Shown here in pieces: positions 8,318-18,532 of a stretch of 64,000 nucleotides of DNA. The notes under the pieces were generated by a model. That model saw nothing but the letters and a program-made list of their open reading frames with translations, was not told the DNA's origin and searched no databases. Position numbers and translations under genes: made by a program. Source of the DNA: Actinomycetota bacterium (lineage in GTDB: Bacteria > Actinomycetota > Actinomycetes > Nanopelagicales > Nanopelagicaceae); NCBI GenBank assembly GCA_003569265.1, contig BGON01000002.1:62001-126000 (forward strand). Direction: 5' to 3'. Position 1 is the first letter of the stretch, and each line of letters starts with the position of its first letter.

Positions 8318-9466
8318 TTACTTAATGATTCCTGTGTTAACTAGAACACCATTCTTTGTTGTGAAACCAGCAAATAGTCCGTATGAAATGTCGCCATTTG
8401 CATCGAACTTAATTGTGTTTCCAGAGATGCTCTTACCGCTGTATGCGTTAACGAAAGCAAGCATCTTTGTGCGTGTTGTCTTTCCAGCCTTGATTCCAGC
8501 TAGCAAGATGTTTGCAGCATCGAATGACTCAACTGAGTAAACACCAGATGAAACGCCCATCTTCTTTACGAAGTCAGCTTCCATCTTCTTATCGATTCCA
8601 GCAAGTCCGCCTACGCCAGTTACCTTTGAACCTTCAGCTGCAGCTCCTGCAAGCTTTGGGAACTCCTGGTTGAATACTCCGTCGCCGCCAGCAAATACTG
8701 CCTTTGAACCTGAGTCACGAAGCTGCTTGATGAACACAGCAGCTTGGCTGTAGTAACCAGTGTAGATAACAACAGTTGCGCCAGATGTCTTGATCTTTGC
8801 AATTGTTGGGCTGAAATCTGTTGTTGTGTTTGGAACTGAGTCTCCGCCAACAACTGATGCTCCAGCAACCTTCTTCAAACCAGCTTCAACGAAGCCACGA
8901 AGAGGTACTGCGTATGCTGATTGGTCATCGAAAACAAAGACCTTTGCAGCTGAAACGCCTGCTGTTGCGTACTTAGCCAAAGCTGGACCCTGAAGGTCAT
9001 CTTTACCTACGACGCGGTGGAAAATTGGTCCACCAAAGTCAGGAGATGTTGGGTCAGTTAGTGACACGCGTGTTGCTGATGGTGAAATCAACGCCATGCT
9101 TACTGACTTGTAATATGGAAGTGAAGCAATTGTTGCACCTGAGTAAGCAGGTCCTACAACTCCAAGAACGTTCTTGTTTGAAGCAACACCTGGAGCAACT
9201 GTTCCAGCTACTGCTGGGTCTCCCTGGTCATCGATTGAAACTAGCTTGATCTTGAAGCCTGGATTCTTTGCTTCGAATAGTTTGATTGCATACTTGACTG
9301 CGTTTTGCTCATCGATACCAGTTGATGCTTCTCCACCTGAAAGTGGGCCTTGGTAACCGATTGTGTAAGTCTTAGCAGCTGCACTAGCTGTTGGAACTGA
9401 TGCAATGCCAAAAGCTAGGGCTGCAGCAGATACAACGGCAAGTGAACTCTTGATCTTCTTGTTCAT
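8318..9466 (-). CDS. livK: LivK-type substrate-binding protein, copy 2
   Basis: 382-residue binding protein with a signal peptide (MNKKIKSS, hydrophobic core, TASAAA cleavage region) and no lipobox cysteine. The mature part starts near KTYTIGYQGPLSGGEASTG. VVGPAYSGATIASLPYYKS and VYSVESFDAANILLAGI are family landmarks. AGGAAAGG lies about 8 bases before the ATG. First gene of the complete liv operon, preceded by the perfect TGTCCCGGGACA palindrome. It has diverged from LivK1 through most of its length, so the two systems may differ in ligand. Confidence 0.94.
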   Translation of the reverse strand: MNKKIKSSLAVVSAAALAFGIASVPTASAAAKTYTIGYQGPLSGGEASTGIDEQNAVKYAIKLFEAKNPGFKIKLVSIDDQGDPAVAGTVAPGVASNKNVLGVVGPAYSGATIASLPYYKSVSMALISPSATRVSLTDPTSPDFGGPIFHRVVGKDDLQGPALAKYATAGVSAAKVFVFDDQSAYAVPLRGFVEAGLKKVAGASVVGGDSVPNTTTDFSPTIAKIKTSGATVVIYTGYYSQAAVFIKQLRDSGSKAVFAGGDGVFNQEFPKLAGAAAEGSKVTGVGGLAGIDKKMEADFVKKMGVSSGVYSVESFDAANILLAGIKAGKTTRTKMLAFVNAYSGKSISGNTIKFDANGDISYGLFAGFTTKNGVLVNTGIIK

Positions 9467-9607
9467 TTAGTGCCTTTCCTGTTCTTGTGTCCCGGGACAG
9501 GGAGGCGATTAGGTTAATGGCTGGGGCAGCGTATTAACAAGCCCGATTGAGCATGAAAAGGCCGGCTTTGATTGCAGTTATGTAACGTTTTGGCAGATCT
9601 GCAGAAG
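9467..9607 (-). promoter_or_regulatory. livK2 leader and promoter region with TGTCCCGGGACA palindrome
   Basis: 141-base gap between pdtaR and livK2. It contains the perfect 12-bp palindrome TGTCCCGGGACA at 9488-9499, 22-33 bases before the livK2 ATG. A weak promoter match can be read on the minus strand (TTTTCA, 17 bases, TAATAC), which I regard as tentative. The small AAAGGCCGGCTTT inverted repeat has no loop or T-run and is not convincing as a pdtaR terminator. Confidence 0.45.
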
Positions 9608-10189
9608 TTAGCTCTCGGGTACGGCCTGCGGGCTAATGACGGCCTCGGCCACCTGTTTCATAGTTAATCGGCGATCCATGGCCGCTCTTTGAATCCAAGA
9701 AAAGGCCTCTGGTTCTGAGAGATTAAGCGCCTTCATCAAAATACCTTTTGCCCGATCAATAATCTTTCGTGTTTCAAGACGATCATGTAAATCTGCAACT
9801 TCTGCGGCAAGTGAGCGCATTTGTGTGTGACGACTAATTGCAATTTCAATTGCAGGGATTAAATCTCCAACAGTAAAAGGCTTCACAACATATGCCATGA
9901 CTCCGGCATCGCGCGCTCTATCTACTAATTCTTTTTGAGAAAAAGCTGTCAGCATCAATACAGGTGCAAGATCAATAATTTTCTCAGCTGCCGAGATTCC
10001 ATCTAATACCGGCATCTTCACATCAAGAATAGCTAAATCTGGTTTGTGTTCATTTGCTAAATCAATTGCCTCTTGGCCATTTGTTGCCTCTGCAACAACC
10101 TCATAGCCAGCGACTTGCAACATCTCAACTAGGTCCATGCGGATAAGTGCTTCATCTTCGGCAACGAGGATGCGAACCTTTTGTATCAT
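9608..10189 (-). CDS. pdtaR: ANTAR-domain response regulator (PdtaR-like)
   Basis: 193 residues. An N-terminal receiver domain (about 5-120) has acidic residues EDE at 11-13, phospho-acceptor Asp56 in LAILDVKMP, Thr81 and Lys103. The C-terminal ANTAR RNA-binding domain (about 125-185) carries ETRKIIDRAKGILM and AFSWIQRAAMDRRLTM. ANTAR regulators bind dual-hexaloop hairpins in nascent RNA and prevent termination, usually on command of a histidine kinase; no kinase is nearby. The ATG at 10189 is the only plausible start and lies one base after the tRNA gene, with no room for a ribosome-binding site. Location beside pyk is shared with other Actinobacteria. Confidence 0.92.
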   Translation of the reverse strand: MIQKVRILVAEDEALIRMDLVEMLQVAGYEVVAEATNGQEAIDLANEHKPDLAILDVKMPVLDGISAAEKIIDLAPVLMLTAFSQKELVDRARDAGVMAYVVKPFTVGDLIPAIEIAISRHTQMRSLAAEVADLHDRLETRKIIDRAKGILMKALNLSEPEAFSWIQRAAMDRRLTMKQVAEAVISPQAVPES

Positions 10190-10190
10190 G

Positions 10191-10263
10191 TGCCCCGAGT
10201 CGGATTTGAACCGACACTGTGCAGTGTTTGAGACTGCCCTCTCTACCGTTGGAGTACCGAGGC
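10191..10263 (-). tRNA. tRNA with CAA anticodon (nominal Leu) but a short variable loop
   Basis: 73-base cloverleaf read on the minus strand. Acceptor GCCTCGG pairs with TCGGGGC using two wobbles. The D stem is CTC/GAG with GGTAGA in the loop. Anticodon stem GCAGT/ACTGC holds loop CTCAAAC, giving anticodon CAA. The variable loop is 5 bases (ACAGT). The T arm is GTCGG-TTCAAAT-CCGAC and the discriminator is A73. CCA is not encoded. Leucine tRNAs normally have a long variable arm (class II), so identity is uncertain. It lies 28 bases after pyk and one base before pdtaR on the same strand, so it is probably cut from a pyk-tRNA-pdtaR transcript. Confidence 0.88.
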
Positions 10264-10291
10264 GTTAAGTGATATCCGAACGGGCCTAATC

Positions 10292-11731
10292 TTAGCGGTA
10301 AGCCGCAGCTACCCCACCAACAGCATCTCCCACGCGGTGAACGCGCATCGCGTTCGTTCCTCCTGGAATTCCAGGAGGAGATCCAGCAACAATCATCACT
10401 TGATCACCTAATTGAGCGCGACCTGAATCAATTAGAACAGTGTCAACCAACTTCACCATTTGATCAGTTGCACCAACGATAGGAGTGAGCATTGATTCAA
10501 CACCCCACGAAAGTGCAAGACGGTTATATGTTCCAACCTCTGGAGTCATAGCAAGAATTGGAATAGGTGAGCGCAAACGTGACATACGACGCGCTGAATC
10601 TCCGCTTTGTGTAAATGCCACTAAATACTTTGCCCCAACAATTGCCCCAACTTCAGTTGCAGCCTTTGTAATTGCTCCACCTTTAGTACGTGGGGCTGTC
10701 TTTATTGGGCGAATACGCTCTAAGCCGCCTTCTTCAGTTTTTTGAATAATGCGCGCCATTGTTTGAACGGCCTCAATTGCGAAATCTCCCACACTTGTTT
10801 CACCTGAGAGCATCAGAGCGTCTGCACCATCTAGAACTGCGTTTGCACAATCTGTAGCTTCCGCACGCGTTGGGCGTGAATTTGTAATCATGGAGTCAAG
10901 CATCTGCGTTGCAACAATTACTGGCTTTGCCATATCTCGGGCTAGCTCAATGCACTGCTTTTGTACCAATGGCACATCTTCGATGGGAAGCTCCACGCCT
11001 AGATCGCCACGAGCGACCATAATGCCATCAAAGGCTTCAACGATCTCAACTAGGTTTTCCACGGCCTGTGGCTTTTCGATCTTGGCAATAACTGGAACTC
11101 GAATACCTTCTTCATCCATAATCTTATGGACATCTTTAATATCATCGGCGCTTCTAACAAATGAGAGCGCAATAAAATCAGCACCGGCACGCAATCCCCA
11201 ACGAAGATCATCTCTATCTTTTTCAGATAGTGCTGGGACTGAAACTGCCACACCAGGCAAGTTAATTCCTTTGTTGTTACTCACCGCGCCAGGTTCAATA
11301 ACCTTAGTAACAACATCATTTGCCTTAACTTCAACAACTTCAACTGTTACTTTTCCATCATCAATCAGTATTCGATCCCCAACTTTGCAATCCCCTGGTA
11401 AACCTTTATAAGTTGTTCCCACGCGCTCTTTTGTTCCCTCAACCTCATCAGTTGTAATAACAAATATGTCACCACGTGCTAAATCATGTGGCCCTGCTTT
11501 AAAGCGAGCAAGGCGAATCTTCGGACCCTGAAGGTCAACAAGAATGGCAACTGAGCGCCCAGCAGCTTTTGCCGCCTTGCGAACAGAATCAAGACGCTCC
11601 TGATGCTCTTCATATGAACCGTGAGAGAGATTCAACCGTGCCATATTCATTCCAGCGGCAATGAGCTCCTTCACCTTTTTAGGAGAATCAACGGCTGGAC
11701 CCATGGTGCACACAATCTTTGCTCTACGCAT
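10292..11731 (-). CDS. pyk: Pyruvate kinase
   Basis: 479 residues, typical bacterial length. Converts phosphoenolpyruvate and ADP to pyruvate and ATP in glycolysis. N-terminal RRAKIVCTMGPAVDSPKKV and MNMARLNLSHGS (substrate/K+ site), the B domain near 70-170, VIAKIEKPQAVENL with the catalytic lysine, the Mg2+ site IMVARGDLGVELP and PVIVATQMLDSMI are all present, followed by a C-terminal allosteric domain. Starts ten bases after the gltD stop, on the same strand. Confidence 0.98.
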   Translation of the reverse strand: MRRAKIVCTMGPAVDSPKKVKELIAAGMNMARLNLSHGSYEEHQERLDSVRKAAKAAGRSVAILVDLQGPKIRLARFKAGPHDLARGDIFVITTDEVEGTKERVGTTYKGLPGDCKVGDRILIDDGKVTVEVVEVKANDVVTKVIEPGAVSNNKGINLPGVAVSVPALSEKDRDDLRWGLRAGADFIALSFVRSADDIKDVHKIMDEEGIRVPVIAKIEKPQAVENLVEIVEAFDGIMVARGDLGVELPIEDVPLVQKQCIELARDMAKPVIVATQMLDSMITNSRPTRAEATDCANAVLDGADALMLSGETSVGDFAIEAVQTMARIIQKTEEGGLERIRPIKTAPRTKGGAITKAATEVGAIVGAKYLVAFTQSGDSARRMSRLRSPIPILAMTPEVGTYNRLALSWGVESMLTPIVGATDQMVKLVDTVLIDSGRAQLGDQVMIVAGSPPGIPGGTNAMRVHRVGDAVGGVAAAYR

Positions 11732-11740
11732 GTGGCTACC

Positions 11741-13195
11741 TTAAACCATGAGTTGACGGGTTGTGGGTTCAATGGGTGAGGGAAGTTGAGTCTCTCCAGT
11801 GAGATATTTGTCAACGGCTGCTGCCGCACTTCGACCTTCTGCAATTGCCCAGACAATTAGTGATTGTCCACGCCCTGCATCTCCTGCAACGAAAATACCT
11901 TCTTCACTTGTTTCAAAATCAGCATTACGGGCAATCATTCCACGATCATCTAACTTTACTTCTAGCTGCGAAATGAGATCTGACTGCTCAGGGCCCGTGA
12001 AACCCAATGCAAGAAATACGAAATCTGCGCGAATCTCTTTATGTGATTTCTCTACTGGCTCAAACTTTCCATTTTCAAACTTTGTTTCAACAATACGAAT
12101 TGCCCGCAAATTTCCATCGGCATCACCCAGAAACTCTTCCGTACTCACTGAGAACATGCGGTTATCTGTTTCCTCATGCGCACTTGAAACACGATAAATC
12201 ATAGGATACGTAGGCCATGGCTGTGAATCTGGTCGTTCATCACTTGGTCGCGGCATAATTTCTAGTTGAGTAATTGATGCCGCGCCTTGGCGAATTGATG
12301 TTCCTAGGCAATCTGCTCCGGTGTCACCACCGCCCAGAATCACTACATGCTTACCTGCAACATTAATGGGTGAAACTTCTATCTCACCCAGCGCCTGCTT
12401 ATTACCCCAAGGCAAAAACTCCATGGCTTGGTACACACCCTTAAATTCACGGCCCGGAATTGGTAAGTCACGCCATTTAGTTGCACCGACTGCTAGAACA
12501 ATTGCATCGTATTTCTTGCGAAGGTCGGCTCCTGTTAATTCAACTCCGACATCAACACCGGCACGAAAACGTGTTCCCTCTTTTTCCATCTGCACTAAAC
12601 GGCGATCAAGGATGTGTTTTTCCATTTTAAACTCTGGAATTCCATAGCGAAGAAGTCCACCAATTTTATCGGCTCTCTCATAGACGGCCACGGTGTGACC
12701 AGCGCGTGTGAGTTGTTGGGCCGCAGCTAATCCCGCCGGTCCTGAACCAATAACAGCAACAGTCTTACCGGTGATGCGATCTGGTGCTAGTGGCTTAACT
12801 TGACCATTATCGAAAGCTTCTTCAATGGTGCGCAGCTCTACTTGCTTAATTGTCACGGCATCGCGATTAATCGCAACCACACATGCAGTCTCACATGGGG
12901 CTGGACACAAACGTCCAGTGAACTCAGGAAAGTTATTTGTGGCATGCAAGCGATTAATCGCCTCGGTCTTATCTCCGCGCCAAATCAAATCATTCCACTC
13001 AGGGATCAAATTTCCGAGTGGGCAACCTGAGTGACAGAAAGGAATACCGCAATCCATGCAGCGCCCTGCTTGCTTTTGTAAGTGTTCAAAGCTTTGTGGT
13101 TCATATACTTCGCGCCAATCTTGAATTCGAACATCTACTGGACGGCGTGTTGGAGTTTCGCGCTCAGTTGTCATAAAACCTTTTGGATCAGCCAT
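11741..13195 (-). CDS. gltD: Glutamate synthase small subunit
   Basis: 484 residues. Supplies electrons from NADPH to GltB for making glutamate from glutamine and 2-oxoglutarate. Cys clusters for two 4Fe-4S centres are near residues 45-60 ([14 protein letters not shown]) and 95-110 (CPAPCETAC). FAD and NAD(P) Rossmann motifs follow ([13 protein letters not shown] near 150, [15 protein letters not shown] near 290), with [18 protein letters not shown] at the C-terminus. The ATG at 13195 is chosen over an in-frame TTG at 13204 because GGAGGT stands 8 bases before it. The start overlaps the gltB end by 8 bases. Confidence 0.97.
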   Translation of the reverse strand: MADPKGFMTTERETPTRRPVDVRIQDWREVYEPQSFEHLQKQAGRCMDCGIPFCHSGCPLGNLIPEWNDLIWRGDKTEAINRLHATNNFPEFTGRLCPAPCETACVVAINRDAVTIKQVELRTIEEAFDNGQVKPLAPDRITGKTVAVIGSGPAGLAAAQQLTRAGHTVAVYERADKIGGLLRYGIPEFKMEKHILDRRLVQMEKEGTRFRAGVDVGVELTGADLRKKYDAIVLAVGATKWRDLPIPGREFKGVYQAMEFLPWGNKQALGEIEVSPINVAGKHVVILGGGDTGADCLGTSIRQGAASITQLEIMPRPSDERPDSQPWPTYPMIYRVSSAHEETDNRMFSVSTEEFLGDADGNLRAIRIVETKFENGKFEPVEKSHKEIRADFVFLALGFTGPEQSDLISQLEVKLDDRGMIARNADFETSEEGIFVAGDAGRGQSLIVWAIAEGRSAAAAVDKYLTGETQLPSPIEPTTRQLMV

Positions 13196-16100
13196 GTGCA
13201 GCAACCTCCATCACCAATGCATCTACTGGTAAACCTTCACGTGTTGCCCGTGCCATTGCATCGAGTACGCGCGCATAATCGCGTGGCATAACTAGAGAAA
13301 TTCTCTTGATTGCACTGTCCCAATCCTTAATGAGATCACTAGCAACAACAGAACCAGTCTCTTCGGCAAAATCAGAAATCAAAGATCGCAGAATCTCTTT
13401 TTGTTCTTCTGGAACAGCCAGAATGTCCACCATATCTGTATTCACATTTGCTGAATCAAGATCTAGAACAAAAGCTCGTCCTCCAGACATACCGGCAGCA
13501 AAGTTACGTCCTGTACGCCCAAGGACAACAACGCTTCCCCCGGTCATGTATTCACAACCATGATCACCGATACCTTCAACAATTGCAGTAGCTCCTGAGT
13601 TTCTAACACAGAAGCGCTCACCGACAACACCGCGAATCATGATCTGACCAGATGTTGCACCGTAACCAATAACATTTCCGGCAATAACATTTTCGTGTGA
13701 GCTGAAAGTAGATTTCTCATCTGGTCGAACAATGATGCGACCGCCTGAAATTCCCTTACCCACGTAGTCATTAGAATCACCATAAAGACGAATTGTTAAA
13801 CCTCGTGGAATAAATGCGCCGAGTGATTGCCCAGCCGAACCATGCAAAGTCACATCGATTGTGTCATCAGGTAGTCCTACTCCCCCATGCTTGCGCGTGA
13901 TTTCAGCGCCCAACATCGTTCCAACAGTTCTATTCACGTTTCGAACAGGAAGATCAATGCGTACTAATTCTTTGTTCGCTAGTGCAGCTTGTGAGAGTGA
14001 AATAAGTTGGTTATCTAGCGCAGCATCAAGTCCATGATCTTGCACTGAAGTGTTGTGTAGCGGGCTGATGACATCTGGACGTGTTAGCAGTGGTGAAAGA
14101 TCAAGGCCGCTGGCCTTCCAGTGATCAACTGCGCGCTTTGTATCTAAATACTCAACATGGCCAACTGCTTCAAGCAGAGTCTTAAAGCCAAGGCTGGCCA
14201 AAATCTCTCTGACCTCTTCTGCAATATATTCAAAGAAAGTCTCAACGAATTCAGGCTTACCAGTAAAGCGCTTGCGCAGTTCAGGGTTCTGGGTCGCAAC
14301 ACCAACCGGGCATGTGTCCAAATGACACACACGCATCATGATGCAACCAGAAACAACAAGTGGCGCGGTAGCAAAACCAAACTCTTCTGCGCCAAGGAGC
14401 GCAGCAATAACAACATCGCGACCTGTCTTTAATTGACCATCAGTTTGAACAACGATGCGATCACGTAAATTGTTAAGCAATAGTGTCTGCTGGGTTTCAG
14501 CTAAGCCAAGCTCCCATGGAGCACCTGCATGCTTGAGTGAAGTCAGCGGTGATGCACCAGTTCCACCATCATGGCCAGAGATCAGAACAACATCGGCATG
14601 TGCCTTACTCACACCAGCTGCAACTGTTCCGACACCCACTTCAGCCACAAGTTTGACGTGAACACGTGCATTCTTATTAGCATTCTTTAAATCATGAATG
14701 AGCTGTGCAAGATCTTCAATTGAATAAATATCGTGGTGAGGAGGAGGTGAAATAAGACCTACGCCAGGGGTTGAATAGCGGACCTTTGCCACCCATGGAT
14801 ACACCTTGTTACCAGGAAGTTGTCCACCTTCACCTGGCTTTGCACCTTGTGCAATTTTAATTTGAATGTCATCTGAATTAACCAGATAATCACTAGTAAC
14901 ACCAAAGCGGCCCGATGCAACCTGCTTGATCGCAGAACGCTTTGAATCTCCATTGGCCATCTTTAGATAGCGCTCTGGATCTTCGCCACCTTCACCCGTA
15001 TTTGATTTACCACCTAAACGGTTCATAGCAATTGCCAAAGTTTCATGGGCCTCTTGAGAAATCGAACCATATGACATCGCACCAGTTGAAAAGCGCTTAA
15101 TAATCTCTGATGCAGATTCCACTTCATCTATTGAAATGGCAGCACGCACACCCTCATTGAAACCAAAGAGTCCGCGCAATGTCATCAAGCGTGTGCTCTG
15201 ATCATTGACTCGGTCGGTATATCGCTTGAAGATGTCATAGCGCTTATTGCGAGTGGAGTGCTGCAATGTAAAGACTGTCTCTGGATCAAATAAATGCGGT
15301 TCACCTTCACGGCGCCACTGATATTCCCCACCGATAGGCAATCTCTTCGTTCCAGGAATTGCTCCTCCTGGCGGATATGCAATGTGGTGACGCGCAATAG
15401 TCTCTTGGGCAATGACATCTAAATTGACTCCACCTAAGCGAGATGTTGTGCCGACAAAATACTCATCTACTAACTCTTGACTCAAACCAATAGCTTCAAA
15501 TACTTGAGCTCCTGTGTATGAAGCAATGGTGCTAATGCCCATCTTGGACATCACTTTGAGAACGCCTTTACCTAAAGACTTAATTAAGTTGCGCACAGCC
15601 TTCTCGGGTGTAATTCCTGTAATTACTCCCTGCAGAACTAAATCTTCAGCTGTCTCCATAGCTAAATATGGATTAACAGCTGCTGCTCCATATCCGATTA
15701 AGAGAGCAACGTGGTGCACTTCTCTCACATCTCCAGCTTCAATAACGAGTCCCACCTTGGTACGTGTTTTTTCGCGAATCAAATGGTGGTGCACAGTAGA
15801 AGTTAATAAAAGAGATGGAATGGGTGCTTCTTCAGCATCTGCATCACGATCTGACAAAACGATGATGTGCGCACCATCATTAATGGCCTGTGAAACCTCA
15901 GCTTTTATCTCTTCAAGGCGCTCACGAAGTGAGTCACCACCATCTGCAACAAAGAACAAACCACGAATCACATGGGCACTTAAGCCCGGGTATTCACCAT
16001 CAGCGTTAACGTGAATAATCTTTGCTAACTCATCATTATCAATAACAGGAAAAGCCAATGAGATTTGGCGACAGCTACTTGGGCCGGGATCCAATAAATT

Positions 16101-17705
16101 GTGCTCTGGCCCCATTGAAGTTCCAAGGCTTGTAACCAACTCTTCGCGAATGGCATCTAGAGGCGGATTAGTAACCTGTGCAAAAAGTTGAGAGAAATAG
16201 TCAAAGATTAAACGTGGCTTATCGGAAAGGGCTGCAATAGGAGTGTCTGTTCCCATTGAACCTAGAGCTTCTAATCCATTTTTTGCCATTGGTGTAATAA
16301 GAATGCGAACTTCTTCTTCGGTGTAACCAAATGCGCGCTGACGGCGCAACACTGATGAGTGAGGGTAAATAATATGTTCGCGCGAAGGTAGATCACTTAA
16401 CTTGACCATTCCGTCTTGGATCCATTCTCCGTAAGGAGAAGAGTCAGCTAATTGATCTTTGATTTCAGAATCTTCAATAATTCGTCCAGCTTCAATGTCT
16501 ACTAAGAACATCTTGCCAGGCTGCAAACGTCCCTTTCTGACAATGTTTTGCGCAGGAATGTCCAGAACGCCAACTTCAGATGAGAGCACAACAAGTCCAT
16601 CATTTGTTACCCAAAAACGTGACGGACGTAAACCATTTCGATCAAGAACTGCGCCAACTTGATGTCCATCGGTAAATGTCACACATGCAGGACCATCCCA
16701 TGGCTCCATCAATGATGCATGGAATGCATAAAAATCACGGCGATTCTGCGGCATCGTTTCATGATTTTCCCACGCTTCAGGAATCATCATTAAGATTGCA
16801 TGGGGCAAAGAGCGACCACCCAAATAGAGCAGCTCTAGAACTTCGTCAAAGGAAGCCGAGTCACTACCTGACATTTCAACAATCGGGAATAAACGCTTGA
16901 GATCTCCTGGAATTAAATCACTTTCAAGTAAAGACTCACGTGCACGCATCCAATTTCGGTTTCCCTTAACAGTATTGATTTCACCGTTGTGGGCAATAAA
17001 GCGATAAGGGTGCGCCAGTGGCCAAGAAGGAAAAGTGTTAGTTGAAAAGCGTGAGTGGACAAGTGCAAGTGGTGAAACAACTCGCTCATCAGAGAGATCT
17101 GGGAAAAACTCTTCTAGTTGTCCTGTTGTAAGCATGCCCTTGTAAACAATTGTTTGGGATGAAAGAGAAGGGAAATACACTTTCAAACCATGTTCGGCGC
17201 GTTTGCGTAAACAGAATGCTATTCGATCAAGAGCTAAGCCTGATTCCCCATTTGCTCCTGAAAGAAAAATCTGTTGAAAATTCGGCATTACTGAAAGTGC
17301 AGTTTTTCCAAGAGATGTTGAGTTGATTGGTAGTTCACGCCATCCTAGGACTTTCAATCCTTCTTCTTCTGCAATCTTCTCTATTGCGGCTTTGACATCG
17401 ACACCCTTTTCAACAAATGCAATGCCAGATGCATAGGAGCCAGCTGACGGTAAATCAAAAGTAGTTACTTCTTGATAAAACTTATCTGGAATACGAATAA
17501 GAATTCCTGCACCATCACCACTATCTGGTTCTGCTCCAGATGCACCGCGGTGTTCTAAGTTGCGAAGTGCGGTGAGAGCTTTTTCAACAATCTCATGTGT
17601 TGCTACTTTATTGAGCGTTGCCACCATCGCCACACCGCAGGCATCATGTTCTTGCGCAGGGTCATAGAGACCTTGTGCATGCGGGTAATTGGAAGACAAA
17701 GCCAC
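13188..17705 (-). CDS. gltB: Glutamate synthase large subunit
   Basis: 1505 residues. An N-terminal class II glutamine amidotransferase has the nucleophile Cys23 in HDACGVAMV, exposed after removal of a 22-residue propeptide. A central domain precedes the FMN-binding synthase domain ([41 protein letters not shown]). The 3Fe-4S cysteines [12 protein letters not shown] lie near residue 1125, and a glycine-rich beta-helix C-terminus follows ([21 protein letters not shown]-like end). GTG start with AGGAG 10 bases upstream. Forms the GltBD complex with the next gene; together with glutamine synthetase it assimilates ammonium. Confidence 0.97.
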   Translation of the reverse strand: MALSSNYPHAQGLYDPAQEHDACGVAMVATLNKVATHEIVEKALTALRNLEHRGASGAEPDSGDGAGILIRIPDKFYQEVTTFDLPSAGSYASGIAFVEKGVDVKAAIEKIAEEEGLKVLGWRELPINSTSLGKTALSVMPNFQQIFLSGANGESGLALDRIAFCLRKRAEHGLKVYFPSLSSQTIVYKGMLTTGQLEEFFPDLSDERVVSPLALVHSRFSTNTFPSWPLAHPYRFIAHNGEINTVKGNRNWMRARESLLESDLIPGDLKRLFPIVEMSGSDSASFDEVLELLYLGGRSLPHAILMMIPEAWENHETMPQNRRDFYAFHASLMEPWDGPACVTFTDGHQVGAVLDRNGLRPSRFWVTNDGLVVLSSEVGVLDIPAQNIVRKGRLQPGKMFLVDIEAGRIIEDSEIKDQLADSSPYGEWIQDGMVKLSDLPSREHIIYPHSSVLRRQRAFGYTEEEVRILITPMAKNGLEALGSMGTDTPIAALSDKPRLIFDYFSQLFAQVTNPPLDAIREELVTSLGTSMGPEHNLLDPGPSSCRQISLAFPVIDNDELAKIIHVNADGEYPGLSAHVIRGLFFVADGGDSLRERLEEIKAEVSQAINDGAHIIVLSDRDADAEEAPIPSLLLTSTVHHHLIREKTRTKVGLVIEAGDVREVHHVALLIGYGAAAVNPYLAMETAEDLVLQGVITGITPEKAVRNLIKSLGKGVLKVMSKMGISTIASYTGAQVFEAIGLSQELVDEYFVGTTSRLGGVNLDVIAQETIARHHIAYPPGGAIPGTKRLPIGGEYQWRREGEPHLFDPETVFTLQHSTRNKRYDIFKRYTDRVNDQSTRLMTLRGLFGFNEGVRAAISIDEVESASEIIKRFSTGAMSYGSISQEAHETLAIAMNRLGGKSNTGEGGEDPERYLKMANGDSKRSAIKQVASGRFGVTSDYLVNSDDIQIKIAQGAKPGEGGQLPGNKVYPWVAKVRYSTPGVGLISPPPHHDIYSIEDLAQLIHDLKNANKNARVHVKLVAEVGVGTVAAGVSKAHADVVLISGHDGGTGASPLTSLKHAGAPWELGLAETQQTLLLNNLRDRIVVQTDGQLKTGRDVVIAALLGAEEFGFATAPLVVSGCIMMRVCHLDTCPVGVATQNPELRKRFTGKPEFVETFFEYIAEEVREILASLGFKTLLEAVGHVEYLDTKRAVDHWKASGLDLSPLLTRPDVISPLHNTSVQDHGLDAALDNQLISLSQAALANKELVRIDLPVRNVNRTVGTMLGAEITRKHGGVGLPDDTIDVTLHGSAGQSLGAFIPRGLTIRLYGDSNDYVGKGISGGRIIVRPDEKSTFSSHENVIAGNVIGYGATSGQIMIRGVVGERFCVRNSGATAIVEGIGDHGCEYMTGGSVVVLGRTGRNFAAGMSGGRAFVLDLDSANVNTDMVDILAVPEEQKEILRSLISDFAEETGSVVASDLIKDWDSAIKRISLVMPRDYARVLDAMARATREGLPVDALVMEVAAHG

Positions 17706-17803
17706 GGCGTCAGAGCTCCTGTTGTCGAAAATGATATGAGGGACAACCTTGGCCCTGTGTTACTGGTAAAGGGTAGCAAGAAATGCGCTAATTTCCACAG
17801 CAG

Positions 17804-18511
17804 CTAAATTCCAGAGATATTGGCAACCATTCCTATTGCTGCGGTGATGAGCATGCCCAAACAGCCTCCGATGATCACTCGGATCGTTGGGACCAAGAGC
17901 TTTGAGCCCGCGGTCCTGGCGCTGAGTATTCCGGTGAGAAATAAGCCAACTACTGTGAAGGCAACAATGCTCGATGCTTTAGCACCGATAGTTGGTGCAA
18001 AGGCTCCCAAGAATGGGATGAATCCTCCTGCTGTAAAACTTAGCGCTGAGGCAACTGCTGCCTGAATTGGGCGGGCCTTTGTGTGGGGATACTGACCCAA
18101 CTCATCACGCAAGTGCGCAGCAAGTGGATCTTTCTTATGCATCTCTTGTGCCACAGTTAACGCAAGTTCAGGTGAAAGACCTCGAGCGATATAAATGTGT
18201 TGGAGCTCTAAAAGTTCTCCTTCAGGATCTACAGCAAGATGTTCAATTTCTAATTGGCGATCTGATTCTTCAATATCGTTTTGAGAACGAACAGAAACAT
18301 ATTCTCCTACTGCCATAGACATTGCACCTGCAGAAATTCCCGCAAGCCCTACCGTCAAAAGGAGATCAGTTTTACCGGCCGCAGCAACACCAATCATCAA
18401 AGATGCTGTTGAGACTAAGCCATCATTTGCACCAAGAACTGCAGCACGCAACCAACCTGCACGATGAGTGCGGTGGTGAAGATTGCGTTGGTATACCTCT
18501 TCTAGTGCCAT
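17804..18511 (-). CDS. VIT1/CCC1-family transporter (predicted iron/manganese export)
   Basis: 235 residues. Two N-terminal membrane spans (AAVLGANDGLVSTASLMIGVAAA and the GLAGISAGAMSMAVGEYVSVRSQND stretch, both diagnostic) are followed by a hydrophilic middle with acidic helices (about 80-140), the likely metal-binding region. Three C-terminal spans complete the protein. Family members move Fe2+ or Mn2+ out of the cytosol; the metal cannot be decided here. It lies 21 bases after lgt and 98 bases before gltB, all on the same strand. The 98-base gap before gltB shows only a weak AGGG/CCCT stem and a possible TATCAT -10 for gltB. Confidence 0.9.
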   Translation of the reverse strand: MALEEVYQRNLHHRTHRAGWLRAAVLGANDGLVSTASLMIGVAAAGKTDLLLTVGLAGISAGAMSMAVGEYVSVRSQNDIEESDRQLEIEHLAVDPEGELLELQHIYIARGLSPELALTVAQEMHKKDPLAAHLRDELGQYPHTKARPIQAAVASALSFTAGGFIPFLGAFAPTIGAKASSIVAFTVVGLFLTGILSARTAGSKLLVPTIRVIIGGCLGMLITAAIGMVANISGI

Positions 18512-18532
18512 ATCGATAAGCCTACCTGAAAG

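Noticed and set aside
9550-9572. AAAGGCCGGCTTT as a terminator for pdtaR
   Set aside because: The inverted repeat has practically no loop and no T-run follows.
10890-11411. Long plus-strand reading frame opposite pyk, and similar shadows opposite gltB, dnaE and ftsZ
   Set aside because: Serine-, threonine- and arginine-rich translations without domains or ribosome-binding sites, each fully opposite a well-supported gene.
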